Shown: positions 45,392 to 58,910 of the stretch, one piece after another
Layout: every line of letters begins with the position of its first letter
How positions within the stretch are numbered: position 1 is the first letter of the stretch
NCBI RefSeq assembly: GCF_014266025.1
Contig: NZ_JACMYC010000006.1
Coordinates: forward strand, 213,356-277,355
Origin: Nocardioides deserti
Lineage (GTDB): Bacteria; Actinomycetota; Actinomycetes; Propionibacteriales; Nocardioidaceae
DNA length: 64,000 bases
Direction: 5' to 3'
The notes under the pieces: model-generated
What the model saw: only the letters and a program-made list of their open reading frames with translations
Databases searched by the model: none
What the model was told of the DNA's origin: nothing
Program-made: the position numbers and the translations under genes

Positions 45392-46059
45392 GCCTCCTTG
45401 CCAGTAGAAACGGTGCTCTTGGCAGCCGAGCGGACGACCACGAGGCCGCCCTTCGGGCCGGGGACGGCGCCCTTGAGCAGGATCAGGCCCTTCTCGGCGT
45501 CGACCGCGTGGACGGTCATGCCCTGGGTCGTGACGGTGTCGTTGCCCATCCGGCCCGACATCCGCGTGCCCTTGAAGACGTGGCCCGGCGTGGCGCAGGC
45601 GCCGATCGAGCCCGGCTTGCGGTGGTTGCGGTGGGCACCGTGCGAGGCGGAGACACCGGAGAACCCGTGCCGCTTCATCGTTCCGGCGAAGCCCTTGCCC
45701 TTGCTGGTGCCCGTCACGTCGACCTCGTCGCCGGCGGCGAAGGTGTCGACGGAGAGCTCCTGGCCCACGGTGTACGACGTGGCGTCGGCCGTGCGGATCT
45801 CCAGCAGGTGGCGGCGGGGCGTCGTGCCGGCCTTGGCGAAGTGCCCGGCCTGCGGCTTGGTGACCTTGCGGCCCTCGATCTCGCCGAACCCGACCTGGAC
45901 GGCGTTGTAGCCGTCGGTCTCGGGCGTGCGGACCTGGGTGACGACGTTGGTGGTCGCGGCGACCACGGTCACGGGGACGATGCGGTTGTTCTCGTCCCAG
46001 ACCTGGGTCATGCCGAGCTTGGTGCCCAGCAGGCCCTTCACGTTGCGTTCGATAGTCAT
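45388..46059 (-). CDS. rplC: 50S ribosomal protein L3
   Basis: Assembly-initiating protein that reaches the peptidyl-transferase centre. 223 residues; [40 protein letters not shown] and [20 protein letters not shown] are diagnostic. 11 nt after rpsJ. Confidence 0.98.
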   Translation of the reverse strand: MTIERNVKGLLGTKLGMTQVWDENNRIVPVTVVAATTNVVTQVRTPETDGYNAVQVGFGEIEGRKVTKPQAGHFAKAGTTPRRHLLEIRTADATSYTVGQELSVDTFAAGDEVDVTGTSKGKGFAGTMKRHGFSGVSASHGAHRNHRKPGSIGACATPGHVFKGTRMSGRMGNDTVTTQGMTVHAVDAEKGLILLKGAVPGPKGGLVVVRSAAKSTVSTGKEA

Positions 46060-46070
46060 CTCGTCAGACC

Positions 46071-46379
46071 TCAGAGCTTGATCTCGATGTCGACGCCGGC
46101 CGGGAGGTCGAGGCGCATGAGCGAGTCGACGGTCTTCGGCGTGGGGTCGATGATGTCGATGAGGCGCTTGTGGGTGCGCATCTCGAAGTGCTCGCGGGAG
46201 TCCTTGTACTTGTGCGGCGAGCGGATGACGACGAAGACGTTCTTCTCCGTCGGCAGCGGCACCGGGCCGGCCACGCGGGCGCCCGTGCGGGTCACCGTGT
46301 CCACGATCTTCCGCGCCGAGGTGTCGATCACCTCGTGGTCATAGGCCTTGAGCCTGATGCGGATCTTCTGTCCCGCCAT
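46071..46379 (-). CDS. rpsJ: 30S ribosomal protein S10
   Basis: Head protein, also NusE in transcription antitermination. 102 residues; [38 protein letters not shown] core and [20 protein letters not shown] are diagnostic. First gene of the S10 cluster, preceded by 411 nt without a gene. Confidence 0.98.
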   Translation of the reverse strand: MAGQKIRIRLKAYDHEVIDTSARKIVDTVTRTGARVAGPVPLPTEKNVFVVIRSPHKYKDSREHFEMRTHKRLIDIIDPTPKTVDSLMRLDLPAGVDIEIKL

Positions 46380-46790
46380 AGGTCTCTCTCGTCCTTACTT
46401 CTCATCTGCCGCGTGCATGTCCCGGGACGTCCCCCGGTTTGGGTCGGTCCCGCCCTGGCCCCACCACCCCGTCCCCCGGCCCCCGCGGTCGGGCGTGTCG
46501 CGACCTCTGGACGTGACACAGGACCGGGATCCTGCTGGGTTCTTGGTGCTGGCACCCGACGGTTCGTCGGGCTGATCGGGTCTCCTGGTCCGGTGCGGCG
46601 CACAGCCGACGCCCGAACTCGTTCCAAGCCCGGCGGACCGGGGGTGAGGAGACGCGATTCAGAAGTCAAGATGTGCCGCACCCCGGCGACCCGCCGGAGC
46701 AACCGGACCATCTTGGCAGAGAACAGGGGCCGGACCAAATTCCTGGCGCCCTATCTCGCCCGCCGCCGGCCACTGCGGACGACACGCCGC
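46380..46790 (-). other. 411-bp promoter and leader region of the S10 cluster
   Basis: No gene is seen. A candidate minus-strand promoter has TTGGTC (plus bases 46733-46738) and CAAGAT (46710-46715) with a 17-nt spacer, giving a leader of about 320 nt to rpsJ. A perfect GTCCCGGGAC palindrome lies at 46419-46428. The promoter call is by eye and weak. Confidence 0.4.
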
Positions 46791-47513
46791 TCAGCGGCGT
46801 CGGTAGCACAGGTCGGTGATCGTGCGGCCGGCCTCGACGCCCTTGCGCTCGAACCGGGTGACCGGTCGCTCCGACCAGCGCTCGACGACCCCGCCCTCGA
46901 GCAGCGGCTCGGCGTCGAGCACCTCGAGCATCTGCTCGGCGTAGTCGGCCCAGTCGGTGGCCAGGCGCCACACCGCACCGGGCCGCAGCCGGCTCGCGGC
47001 GAGCCGGGCGAACTCCGGGGAGACCAGCCGGCGCTTGTGGTGCCGCGTCTTGCGCCACGGGTCGGGGAAGAACGTCCACAGCTCCTCGACGTCCCCCTCC
47101 CCCAGCAGGTGCTCCATCGACCACACCGCGTCGACGCCGCAGAGGCGGACGTTGTCGGCACCGGCCTCCGCCAGCTTCCACAGCGTGTCGGCGACGCCGG
47201 GCCGCCAGACCTCGAAGGCCAGCACGTCGTGCGCCGGGCGGGCGGCGGCGAGCGGGGCGGTCGCCTCGCCGACGCCGGACCCGATCTCGACGACCAGGGG
47301 GGCGCGGCGCCCGAACCACTGCTCCAGGGAGAACCCGGGCCGGTCGACCGCCTCGTCCGGGATCACCCACCGCTCCTGGTGGGCCGCCCACGCCTCCGCC
47401 TGCCGCGGGGTGAACCGGCTGCCGCGGCGGGAGTAGCTGAGCACCTCCCGCACCCGCCGACCGTCCTCGGTCAGCTTGTGGTGCGGTCGGGCGGGGGTGA
47501 CGGGACGCTCCAT
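46791..47513 (-). CDS. trmB: tRNA (guanine(46)-N7)-methyltransferase
   Basis: Methylates N7 of G46 in the tRNA variable loop using SAM. 240 residues. SAM motif VVEIGSGVGEATAPLAAARP, the TFFPDPWRKTRHHKRRLVSP substrate and catalytic segment, and the C-terminal RFERKGVEAGRTITDLCYRR are diagnostic. It lies alone between tuf and rpsJ on the same strand, after the tuf terminator, so it likely has its own promoter in the 58 nt upstream. Its position within the ribosomal cluster is not the common one. Confidence 0.96.
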   Translation of the reverse strand: MERPVTPARPHHKLTEDGRRVREVLSYSRRGSRFTPRQAEAWAAHQERWVIPDEAVDRPGFSLEQWFGRRAPLVVEIGSGVGEATAPLAAARPAHDVLAFEVWRPGVADTLWKLAEAGADNVRLCGVDAVWSMEHLLGEGDVEELWTFFPDPWRKTRHHKRRLVSPEFARLAASRLRPGAVWRLATDWADYAEQMLEVLDAEPLLEGGVVERWSERPVTRFERKGVEAGRTITDLCYRRR

Positions 47514-47571
47514 GGTTCCTTCCGAAACGGGTGCTGCTGCTCGGTGCTGATCGGTCGTGCTGCGGGAAAAG

Positions 47572-47610
47572 CAGATCGGCCCCGGACCACAGGGGTCCGG
47601 GGCCGATCTG
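47572..47610 (-). terminator. intrinsic terminator after tuf
   Basis: A perfect 17-bp stem (47572-47588 with 47594-47610) with a 5-nt loop. On the minus strand it is followed one base later by TTTTCCC, so it resembles a textbook Rho-independent terminator, rare in this GC-rich window. It lies 31 nt past the tuf stop. Confidence 0.88.
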
Positions 47611-47641
47611 GTCGATCAGGTGCGGTCAGCGACCGCGGGGA

Positions 47642-48835
<1,194 letters not shown>

Positions 48836-48936
48836 TGGGGCTCCTCCTGGTGTGGTTGTTACCTGACTCGTACTAGCTGGGTGGTGCCGAGGGTCCGGTC
48901 CCCCGAACGGGATCGTTCAGCGGAGACCGGCGAGGA

Positions 48937-51048
<2,112 letters not shown>

Positions 51049-51125
51049 GTTGGTTCAGCGTCCCTTGAGAGAAGTTTGGTGGTCGCGGGTGGAGCAGGAG
51101 CGGCCCGAGCCGCCCCTGCTCGAGG

Positions 51126-51596
51126 TCACCAGCGGTAGTGCGCGAAGGCCTTGTTGGACTCGGCCATCTTGTGGGTGTCCTCGCGCTTCTTCACCGCGGC
51201 ACCGAGGCCGTTGGAGGCGTCGAGGATCTCGTTCATCAGGCGCTCGGACATCGTCTTCTCGCGACGGTCCTGCGCGTAGCCGACGAGCCAGCGCAACGCG
51301 AGCGTGGTGCCTCGCGTGCCCTTGACCTCGATCGGGACCTGGTAGGTCGCGCCGCCGACGCGGCGGGACTTGACCTCGATGGCCGGCTTCACGTTGTCCA
51401 TCGCACGCTTGAGCGTGACGACGGGGTCGGTGCCGGTCTTCTCGCGGCAGCCCTCGAGCGCGGAGTAGACGATGCGCTGGGCGACCTGCTTCTTGCCGTC
51501 GATCAGCACCTTGGAGACGAGCTGGGAGACCAGCTGCGACCCGTAGACCGGGTCGACGTCGATCGGCCGCTTCGGGGCCGGACCCTTGCGCGGCAT
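51126..51596 (-). CDS. rpsG: 30S ribosomal protein S7
   Basis: Nucleates 30S head assembly, close to the E site; in E. coli represses the str operon. 156 residues; [40 protein letters not shown] and [21 protein letters not shown] core ([20 protein letters not shown]) are diagnostic. 1 nt after rpsL. Confidence 0.98.
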   Translation of the reverse strand: MPRKGPAPKRPIDVDPVYGSQLVSQLVSKVLIDGKKQVAQRIVYSALEGCREKTGTDPVVTLKRAMDNVKPAIEVKSRRVGGATYQVPIEVKGTRGTTLALRWLVGYAQDRREKTMSERLMNEILDASNGLGAAVKKREDTHKMAESNKAFAHYRW

Positions 51597-51597
51597 G

Positions 51598-51972
51598 TCA
51601 GCTCTTCTCCTTCTTCGCGCCGTAACGGCTGCGGGCCTGCTTGCGGTTCTTCACGCCCTGGGTGTCGAGCGTGCCGCGGATGATCTTGTAGCGGACACCG
51701 GGGAGGTCCTTCACCCGGCCGCCGCGCACGAGCACGATCGAGTGCTCCTGGAGGTTGTGGCCCACGCCCGGGATGTACGCCGTGACCTCGACGCCGCTCG
51801 ACAGGCGCACGCGGGCGACCTTGCGGAGGGCGGAGTTCGGCTTCTTCGGGGTGGTGGTGTAGACGCGCGTGCAGACGCCTCGGCGCTGCGGCGAGCCCTT
51901 CAGGGCAGGCGTCTTGTTCTTCGACACCTTGTCCTGGCGGCCCTTGCGGACCAGCTGCTGAATGGTGGGCAC
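51598..51972 (-). CDS. rpsL: 30S ribosomal protein S12
   Basis: Decoding-centre protein. 124 residues from GTG 51970-51972, which has AAGGGG upstream. The streptomycin-relevant lysines Lys43 (TTTPKKPNS) and Lys88 ([12 protein letters not shown]) are both wild type, so no target-based streptomycin resistance is encoded here. First gene of the str cluster. Confidence 0.98.
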   Translation of the reverse strand: MPTIQQLVRKGRQDKVSKNKTPALKGSPQRRGVCTRVYTTTPKKPNSALRKVARVRLSSGVEVTAYIPGVGHNLQEHSIVLVRGGRVKDLPGVRYKIIRGTLDTQGVKNRKQARSRYGAKKEKS

Positions 51973-52101
51973 CGGGTGGTTCCCCTTCTTGTCGACTCTC
52001 AGTGCGCGGCACGGTGCTGCGCACGGTGTGATGCGGGTGTGCCGGGTGGTGCTCCCAACCGGCGCTGCTCGCCCCCGAGGTCGGGCGTGTCGCCTGACGC
52101 A

Positions 52102-52123
52102 CGCCACCACCGAGGTGGTGGCG
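52102..52123 (-). terminator. hairpin after the MFS gene, upstream of the str cluster
   Basis: A perfect 9-bp stem (52102-52110 with 52115-52123) with a 4-nt loop, about 40 nt past the MFS stop. The rpsL promoter should lie between here and 51973, where I see no clear consensus. Confidence 0.55.
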
Positions 52124-52164
52124 AGGGCTTGCGTGCCCGTCCTGCGGCGGTCCGTTCCCGCCGA

Positions 52165-53469
52165 CTACTTCTGAGCACGCGCAACGGCCTGGTTGTCCCA
52201 GACACGAGGACCGAGGCTACCGGGCACCCCGACGGGGGTCAAAATGCGCGCGAGGCCTCCGGAACGCGCGGCGTACCACAGGATCGCGAGGCCCACGCCG
52301 AGCAGCGTGATGGCCCCTCCCCCGACCAGGGTCCAGCGGGCACCGAAGGTCTCGCCCACCCAGCCGACGACCGGGGCGCCCAACGGGGTGCCGCCCATGA
52401 AGATCATCAGGTAGAGCGCCATCACCCGGCCGCGCAGCTCCGGCGCGGTGGCCACCTGCATGAGGGTGTTCGCGGCGGTGATCATCGTCAGCGCCGACAG
52501 GCCGAGCACCGGCATCCACACCGCGAAGGTGACGTACGACGGCAGCAGGCCGGCCACGACCTCGGCGATCCCGAAGAGCACGGCCGCGCCGACCACCAGC
52601 CGCAGCCGGACCGTCGGGCGGCGGGCCGCTAGCAGCGCGCCGGTGAGCGAGCCGACGGCCATGAAGGTGCCGAGCAGGCCGTACTCCGTCGCGCCCTTGC
52701 CGAAGACGTCGGTGGCCATGAGCGCCGAGGTCATCTGGAAGTTCAGGCCGAAGGTGCCGACCACGAAGACGACCACCAGCACCAGCACCAGGTCGGGCCG
52801 CCCGGCGACGTACCGCACGCCTTCCCGGATCATGCCCGGCGAGCGTCCCTGCATGGGGGCGGGGTGCAGCCGGGAGGGGTCCATCCCACGCAGCGCCAGG
52901 ATCGGGGCGAGGTAGGTGATCGCGTTGGCCATGATCACCCAGCCGGTCGCCTGGGTGCCGCCGCCGAGGGCGCCGATCAGCACGCCCGCGATCGCCGGCC
53001 CGACGATGCGGGCGGCGTTGAACGAGGCGGAGTTGAGGCCGACGGCGTTGGTGAGGTCGTCGGGGGTGACGATCTCGCTGACGAACGACTGGCGCGCCGG
53101 CGCGTCCATCGCGGTGCCGATGCCGAAGACCAGCGCGAGGACGTAGACATGCCAGACCTCCGCGACGCCGGTGACCGCGAGCAGGCCGAGCAGGAAGGCC
53201 GGCAGCGCCATCATCACCTGGGTGACCTGGAGCAGCGTGCGCTTGGGGAAGCGGTCGGCCACGACGCCGGCGAAGGGCGAGAGGAGCAGGGCGGGCAGGA
53301 ACTGCAGACCGGTCGTGATGCCGACGGCGGTGCCGCCGTTCACGGCCAGGTGCAGCACCAACCAGTCCTGGGCCACGCGCTGCATCCAGGTGCCGGTGTT
53401 CGAGACGACGGCACCGGTGGCGTAGAGGCGGTAGTTGGGGTTGGCGAGGGAGCGGAACGTGGGGCTCAA
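52165..53469 (-). CDS. MFS transporter, drug or metabolite efflux type
   Basis: 434 residues and twelve predicted helices. The N-terminus (FRSLANPNYRLYATGAVVSN, GTWMQRVAQDWLVLHL) and the loop VVADRFPKRTLLQVTQ resemble the EntS/Bcr-like 12-helix efflux group. The TTG at 53467-53469 overlaps the marR stop as TTGA and is preferred; any earlier in-frame codon would lie inside marR. Substrate unknown. Co-transcription with the MarR regulator suggests inducible efflux. Confidence 0.88.
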   Translation of the reverse strand: MSPTFRSLANPNYRLYATGAVVSNTGTWMQRVAQDWLVLHLAVNGGTAVGITTGLQFLPALLLSPFAGVVADRFPKRTLLQVTQVMMALPAFLLGLLAVTGVAEVWHVYVLALVFGIGTAMDAPARQSFVSEIVTPDDLTNAVGLNSASFNAARIVGPAIAGVLIGALGGGTQATGWVIMANAITYLAPILALRGMDPSRLHPAPMQGRSPGMIREGVRYVAGRPDLVLVLVVVFVVGTFGLNFQMTSALMATDVFGKGATEYGLLGTFMAVGSLTGALLAARRPTVRLRLVVGAAVLFGIAEVVAGLLPSYVTFAVWMPVLGLSALTMITAANTLMQVATAPELRGRVMALYLMIFMGGTPLGAPVVGWVGETFGARWTLVGGGAITLLGVGLAILWYAARSGGLARILTPVGVPGSLGPRVWDNQAVARAQK

Positions 53470-53912
53470 GCGTTGGCCAGTCTTTCCAGGATCGGGGCGG
53501 CCCGGCGCAGGACCGCGCGTTCGTCGGGGGTGAGCTCGCGCAGGCGGCAGGTCAGCCACTCGTCGCGGCGGCGACGGTCGGCGAGGACGGTGGCGCGGCC
53601 CTTGTCGGACAGCTCGACCACGACCAGGCGGCCGTCGGACTCGTGCGGGCGGCGGGCGACGTACCCGCGCTCCTCGAGGCCGTTGACCGTGCGGGTCATG
53701 CTCGGCGGCTGCACCCGCTCCGCGGCGGCGAGCTCGCCGATGGTGAGCCCGTCGGTGCGGTGGAGGCAGCCGAGGACGCCCATGTGGGCGATCGAGAGCT
53801 CGTTGTCGGGGTGCCGCTCGCCGGCGAGCCGGCGTCGCAGCCGCATCACCGAGAGGCGGAGCTCCGACGCCAGGCCGGCGTCGGTGCGGGCAATCTTCTC
53901 CACGGTAGGCAT
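53466..53912 (-). CDS. MarR-family transcriptional regulator
   Basis: 148 residues, normal for the family. Winged helix: SIAHMGVLGCLHRTDGLTI, GELAAAERVQPPSMTRTVNG (recognition helix), LEERGYVARRPHESDGRLVV (wing with the D-R salt bridge). The C-terminal helices give the dimer interface. It heads a two-gene unit with the MFS exporter and probably represses it. An AT-rich stretch of 35 nt directly upstream (53913-53947) is atypical for the window and is the likely operator. Confidence 0.92.
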   Translation of the reverse strand: MPTVEKIARTDAGLASELRLSVMRLRRRLAGERHPDNELSIAHMGVLGCLHRTDGLTIGELAAAERVQPPSMTRTVNGLEERGYVARRPHESDGRLVVVELSDKGRATVLADRRRRDEWLTCRLRELTPDERAVLRRAAPILERLANA

Positions 53913-53947
53913 GTCGTGAGCATAACTACTTACCCTTGCTAACTATT
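53913..53947 (-). promoter_or_regulatory. AT-rich promoter/operator upstream of marR
   Basis: On the minus strand the bases include AATAGTTAGCAAGGG and TAAGTAGTTATGCT: AGTTA occurs twice, and TATGCT 9 nt before the ATG fits a -10 box. No symmetric MarR box is obvious, but the AT content stands out. Confidence 0.45.
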
Positions 53948-53957
53948 CCGACGAGGA

Positions 53958-53990
53958 GAGGCCCTCCCCGGTGCTGCTGGGGAGGGCCTC
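53958..53990 (-). terminator. terminator after the NCS2 permease
   Basis: A perfect 12-bp stem (53958-53969 with 53979-53990) with a 9-nt loop, 31 nt past the permease stop and upstream of marR. Confidence 0.7.
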
Positions 53991-54021
53991 GTCGGGTGGT
54001 CGGGACGGGGAGACCGACGGC

Positions 54022-55458
<1,437 letters not shown>

Positions 55459-55507
55459 GGGCGGTCAGCATGTCAGACCCGGAGACCTCCCGAGTACCTT
55501 GTCTCGC

Positions 55508-55801
55508 GTGGAGCTCCGCGACGACCAGCCGACCCAGCACGAGGTCGGCGGCCGCACCTTCCTCGTCGCCGACGTGCAGCCGCTCGACCTCGACGGCGTC
55601 CGCACCGTCGAGGTCGGCGTCGGCCTGTGGCTGCTCGGGTTCCTCCTGCTGCTCCCCTTCTACGGCCGGCTCGCCGACGAGGGCCGCACCTGGTGGCTGT
55701 GGACCTGCTTGGCCGGCTTCGGCCTCGGGCTGTTCGGCCTGGAGTACTGCCGGCGCCGGCGCAAGGCACGTCTCGCCCGCGACGAGCAGCGGGATGGCTG
55801 A
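55508..55801 (+). CDS. DUF2530 protein, small membrane protein
   Basis: 97 residues from GTG 55508. Two hydrophobic helices (VEVGVGLWLLGFLLLLPF and TWWLWTCLAGFGLGLFGL) joined by a short charged turn, then a basic CRRRRKARLARDE end: the layout of the actinobacterial DUF2530 family, function unknown. It overlaps the downstream methyltransferase by 8 nt and is divergent from the purine permease across 49 bp. Confidence 0.8.
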   Translation: MELRDDQPTQHEVGGRTFLVADVQPLDLDGVRTVEVGVGLWLLGFLLLLPFYGRLADEGRTWWLWTCLAGFGLGLFGLEYCRRRRKARLARDEQRDG

Positions 55802-56405
55802 GCCGCCCCCTCCCGCCACCCGGTGGGCGCTGGCCGGCCCGGCGCGGGGCGGGTACGCCGACAACTTCGCGCGACTGGTCGCCTCCGGCGCCGACGTGGA
55901 CGGCGAGGCCCGGCTGGCCGACGCGCTCCTCCCCCGCGGCGCCCGGGTGCTCGACGTCGGCTCCGGCATGGGCCGGGTCGCGGCCGCGCTGCTCGCGCGG
56001 GGCCACGACGTCCTGGCGGTCGAGCCGGACGCCGACCTCGTGGCCCAGTCACGGCGTACCTATCCGGCGGTGGAGGTCGTCCACGCCGACGTCCTCGAGC
56101 TGTCCCTCGACGAGGTCGGCACGTTCGACCTGGTCGTGTGCGTCGGGAACGTGCTCGTCTTCCTCGCCGACGGCACCGAGCGACGCGTGCTGGCGCACCT
56201 GCGCTCGATGCTCGCGCCGGGCGGGCGCGTGCTCGCCGGCTTCCACCTGCGCGGCGGGCCGGCCGCCGCCCGGCACTACCCGCCCGACGAGCTCGTCGCC
56301 GACGCCGAGGCCGCGGGTCTGCGCGTCGACCTGCGCGCCGGCAGCTACGAGCTGCACCCCGCGAACGACGAGTACGCCGTCTGGTTGCTCAGTCCGGCCG
56401 ACTGA
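55794..56405 (+). CDS. class I SAM-dependent methyltransferase
   Basis: 203 residues. SAM motif I VLDVGSGMGRVAAALLARG, motif II LAVEPDADLV, then DVLELSLDEVGTFDLVVCVG and LAPGGRVLAGFHL. Fits the Methyltransf_11/25 small-molecule group; substrate unknown. ATG 55794 lies inside the DUF2530 gene (8-nt overlap), so translation is probably coupled. Confidence 0.85.
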   Translation: MAEPPPPATRWALAGPARGGYADNFARLVASGADVDGEARLADALLPRGARVLDVGSGMGRVAAALLARGHDVLAVEPDADLVAQSRRTYPAVEVVHADVLELSLDEVGTFDLVVCVGNVLVFLADGTERRVLAHLRSMLAPGGRVLAGFHLRGGPAAARHYPPDELVADAEAAGLRVDLRAGSYELHPANDEYAVWLLSPAD

Positions 56406-56409
56406 CCCA

Positions 56410-56454
56410 GCCGCGGCTGGTCGAGGAGGGCCGGCGAGGCCTGACTCGAGACCA
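56410..56454. repeat. Nocardioides-type intergenic inverted repeat (REP-like)
   Basis: CTGGTCGAGGAGGGCC at the left and CTCGAGACCA at the right flank a GC-rich centre, between convergent genes. It resembles a short dispersed palindrome that I recall from Nocardioides genomes (a GGTTTCGAGAC...CTCCTCGACCAG pattern). The match is from memory. Confidence 0.4.
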
Positions 56455-56474
56455 CCCGCGGGGTGAGCCGTGGG

Positions 56475-57251
56475 TCAGAAGGTCTCGATGTCGTCGGGGG
56501 TGATGGTGTCGACGACGGGCTCGGGGAGCGGCTGGGGCTCGTGCTTCTTGGCGAGCCGGACCTCGGAGTGGGCGCCGCAGCCGTGGTCGAAGGAGACGAC
56601 CCGGCCGTCGTCGTTGGCGTCGCCGTTGGCGCAGACGCCGAACATCTCCGACAGCGGGCCGTTGATCCGCATGAGGAAGCCGCAGGTGGTGCAGGAGTCG
56701 GGGGCGGCCTGGGCGAGCGGGGAGGACGGGCCCTGGTCGCCGTCGTACCACCGCTGCGCGGCGAGGTCGCGGCCCTCCGGGGAGAGCGTGCGGACCCGGC
56801 CGAGGCCGAGCTCCTGGGCGACCTGGCGCACCTGGGCGCGGTCGTCGGCGTCGAGCGGGTCGTCGCCGTAGGCGTAGGTGGGGACCAGGCGGGGGTCGTC
56901 GTCCTCGACGGGGAGGAGGTCGCCGGGTCCGAGGTCGCCGGGCTTGATCCGCTCGCGGTAGGGCACCCACGGCGGCGCGACGATCGCGTCGTCGCCGGGG
57001 ATGAGGACGACCTCGTCGACGGTGACGTGCTTCTGGCGGGGGGCGCGGGCGACGGTCACCGACCAGCGCCAGCCGCGGTAGCCCGCGCGCTCGCAGGCGA
57101 ACAGGTGGGTGACCAGCCGCTCGCCCTCGACCTGGTGGCCGAGGTGCTCGCCGACGTCCGCGGCACCGACCTCCTCCACGAGGGCGGCGCGGGCGACGTC
57201 GACGGCCGCCACGGCGGCGGAGTCGGGCTTGGCGCGCACGAGAGTCGTCAC
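56475..57251 (-). CDS. DUF3027 protein
   Basis: 258 residues, the length and layout of the actinobacterial DUF3027 family of unknown function. Seen: HLGHQVEGERLVTHLFACER, GYRGWRWSVTVARAPRQKHV, VLIPGDDAIVAPPWVPYRER, and a C-terminal cysteine set (SCTTCGFLM, FGVCANGDAND, DHGCGAHSEV) that could bind zinc. No other function can be inferred. Divergent from an MFS gene. Confidence 0.85.
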   Translation of the reverse strand: MTTLVRAKPDSAAVAAVDVARAALVEEVGAADVGEHLGHQVEGERLVTHLFACERAGYRGWRWSVTVARAPRQKHVTVDEVVLIPGDDAIVAPPWVPYRERIKPGDLGPGDLLPVEDDDPRLVPTYAYGDDPLDADDRAQVRQVAQELGLGRVRTLSPEGRDLAAQRWYDGDQGPSSPLAQAAPDSCTTCGFLMRINGPLSEMFGVCANGDANDDGRVVSFDHGCGAHSEVRLAKKHEPQPLPEPVVDTITPDDIETF

Positions 57252-57343
57252 GGACGGAAGTGTGACTGATCCCCGGGCCGGGTGCCATCTCGGGGCGGGT
57301 GTCGCCGCCGGGGGCGCCGGGCACGCACGGCAGGATGGGGCGC

Positions 57344-58909
57344 ATGACGTCCGACCGTCCCGAGCCCGACCCGGAGGGGCCGGCGGGCCGCAGCATCGGC
57401 GCCGGGCTCGGCACCGGGGCCCGGGCGACCGCGAGGGGCGTGGCCGCCGCCGGCCGGGCGACCGGGCGGGCCAGCCGCTACCTGGGCCGGCAGGCCACGC
57501 GGGCGGCCAACGCCGAGGGCGCGGGCGAGTCGGGCCTGGCCCGGCTGATCCAGATGCACTTCTTCAACACCGCCGGCGACGCGGCGGTGGCGATCTCGCT
57601 GGCCGGGTCGCTGTTCTTCCAGGTGCCCTCGGGCGAGGCGCGCGGACAGGTCGCCCTGTTCCTCGGCCTGACGATGCTGCCGTTCGCGGTGGTGGCGCCG
57701 CTGATCGGGCCGTTCCTCGACCGCTTCGCCCACGGGCGTCGGTGGGCGATCGGCGCGACGATGGCGTTGCGGGCGTTCCTGTGCTGGGCGCTGGCGACGT
57801 CGGTGACCGGCGACTCGCCGTGGCTCTTCGCGGCGGCGCTCGGCGTCCTCGTCTCGTCCAAGGCGTACGGCGTCACGCGGGCCGCCGCCGTGCCGCGGCT
57901 GCTCCCGGCCGGCTTCACGCTGGTCAAGGCCAACGGGCGGGTGAGCCTGTCGGGCATCGTCGGCGCCGCCGTGTCCGCGCCGCTGGCCGGGCTGGCGTCG
58001 TTGGCCGGCCCGGAGTGGAGCCTGCGCTACGCGTTCCTGCTGTTCGTGCTCGCCACCGTGTGCGCCATCCGGCTGCCGGCGGCGGTCGACTCCAGCGCCG
58101 GCGAGGGCGACCTCGTGCTGCGCGGCGACAGCGACGCCGAGCCGGGCCGCCGGACCCGCACCCGCATCCCACCCGCGGTGGCGTTCGCGCTGCGGGCCAA
58201 CTGCGGGCCGCGGTTCCTGTCGGGCTTCCTGCTGATGTTCATGGCGTTCCTGCTGCGCGAGAACCCGCCCGACACCGCGTTGTCGGCCGAGGTGATGATC
58301 GCCGTCGTGGTCGGCGCGGCCGGCCTCGGCAACACCGCCGGCGTCGCCGCGGCCTCGCTCCTGCGCCGGATCAACCCGGCGGTCACCGTCGTGCTCGCGC
58401 TGCTGGCCGACCTCGCCGCGGTCCTCGTCGCGACGCTGTTCTACGGGGTGCTGTGGCTGGCCGTGCTCGGACTCACCGCCGGCCTCGCTCAGTCGCTGGC
58501 GAAGTTCTGCCTCGACTCCACCATCCAGCGCGATATCCCCTCCCGCGTGCAGGCCAGCGCCTTCGCGCGCAGCGACACCACGCTGCAGCTGGCGTGGGTC
58601 GTCGGTGGGTTCATCGGCATCGCGCTGCCGCTCGAGCCGGCGCGGCTGGGCCTGGGCATCGCCGTCGCGGTGCTCGGCGCGTGGACGGCGTACGTCCTGC
58701 TCGGCCGGCGCGCGTCGGTCACCGGCGCCCGGGCGGCGCACCCCCAGGACGACGGGGCGCCCGTTCCTGCCGGCTCCACCGCCACGAGTGACGACTCGGC
58801 AGCCGGCAGTGCTCCCTCGACCGCCACGAGTGGCGACTCGGCGTACGACGACCTGCCGGACACCCAGCCGATGCCGCGGCTGCGGCGGGACGGGCCCGCG
58901 CAGCCCTAG
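57344..58909 (+). CDS. MFS transporter with long polar termini
   Basis: 521 residues from ATG 57344, with GATGGGG upstream. A 70-residue Gly/Ala/Arg-rich N-terminal segment precedes about twelve helices (FFNTAGDAAVAISLAGSLFF, LTMLPFAVVAPLIGPFLDRF, the RVSLSGIVGAAVSAPLAGL helix). The C-terminus has 55 polar residues with two near-identical STATS-DS repeats. No substrate signature. It ends 1 nt before the convergent cold-shock gene, so the transcripts must overlap. Confidence 0.85.
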   Translation: MTSDRPEPDPEGPAGRSIGAGLGTGARATARGVAAAGRATGRASRYLGRQATRAANAEGAGESGLARLIQMHFFNTAGDAAVAISLAGSLFFQVPSGEARGQVALFLGLTMLPFAVVAPLIGPFLDRFAHGRRWAIGATMALRAFLCWALATSVTGDSPWLFAAALGVLVSSKAYGVTRAAAVPRLLPAGFTLVKANGRVSLSGIVGAAVSAPLAGLASLAGPEWSLRYAFLLFVLATVCAIRLPAAVDSSAGEGDLVLRGDSDAEPGRRTRTRIPPAVAFALRANCGPRFLSGFLLMFMAFLLRENPPDTALSAEVMIAVVVGAAGLGNTAGVAAASLLRRINPAVTVVLALLADLAAVLVATLFYGVLWLAVLGLTAGLAQSLAKFCLDSTIQRDIPSRVQASAFARSDTTLQLAWVVGGFIGIALPLEPARLGLGIAVAVLGAWTAYVLLGRRASVTGARAAHPQDDGAPVPAGSTATSDDSAAGSAPSTATSGDSAYDDLPDTQPMPRLRRDGPAQP

Positions 58910-58910
58910 A

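Noticed and set aside
46328..46738. Possible small gene in the S10 leader
   Set aside because: Frames in both directions are Arg/Pro/Gly-rich, overlap the rpsJ start, and lack a ribosome binding site; better explained as leader.
51598..51972. Possible streptomycin resistance allele of rpsL
   Set aside because: Lys43 and Lys88, the usual mutated positions, are wild type.
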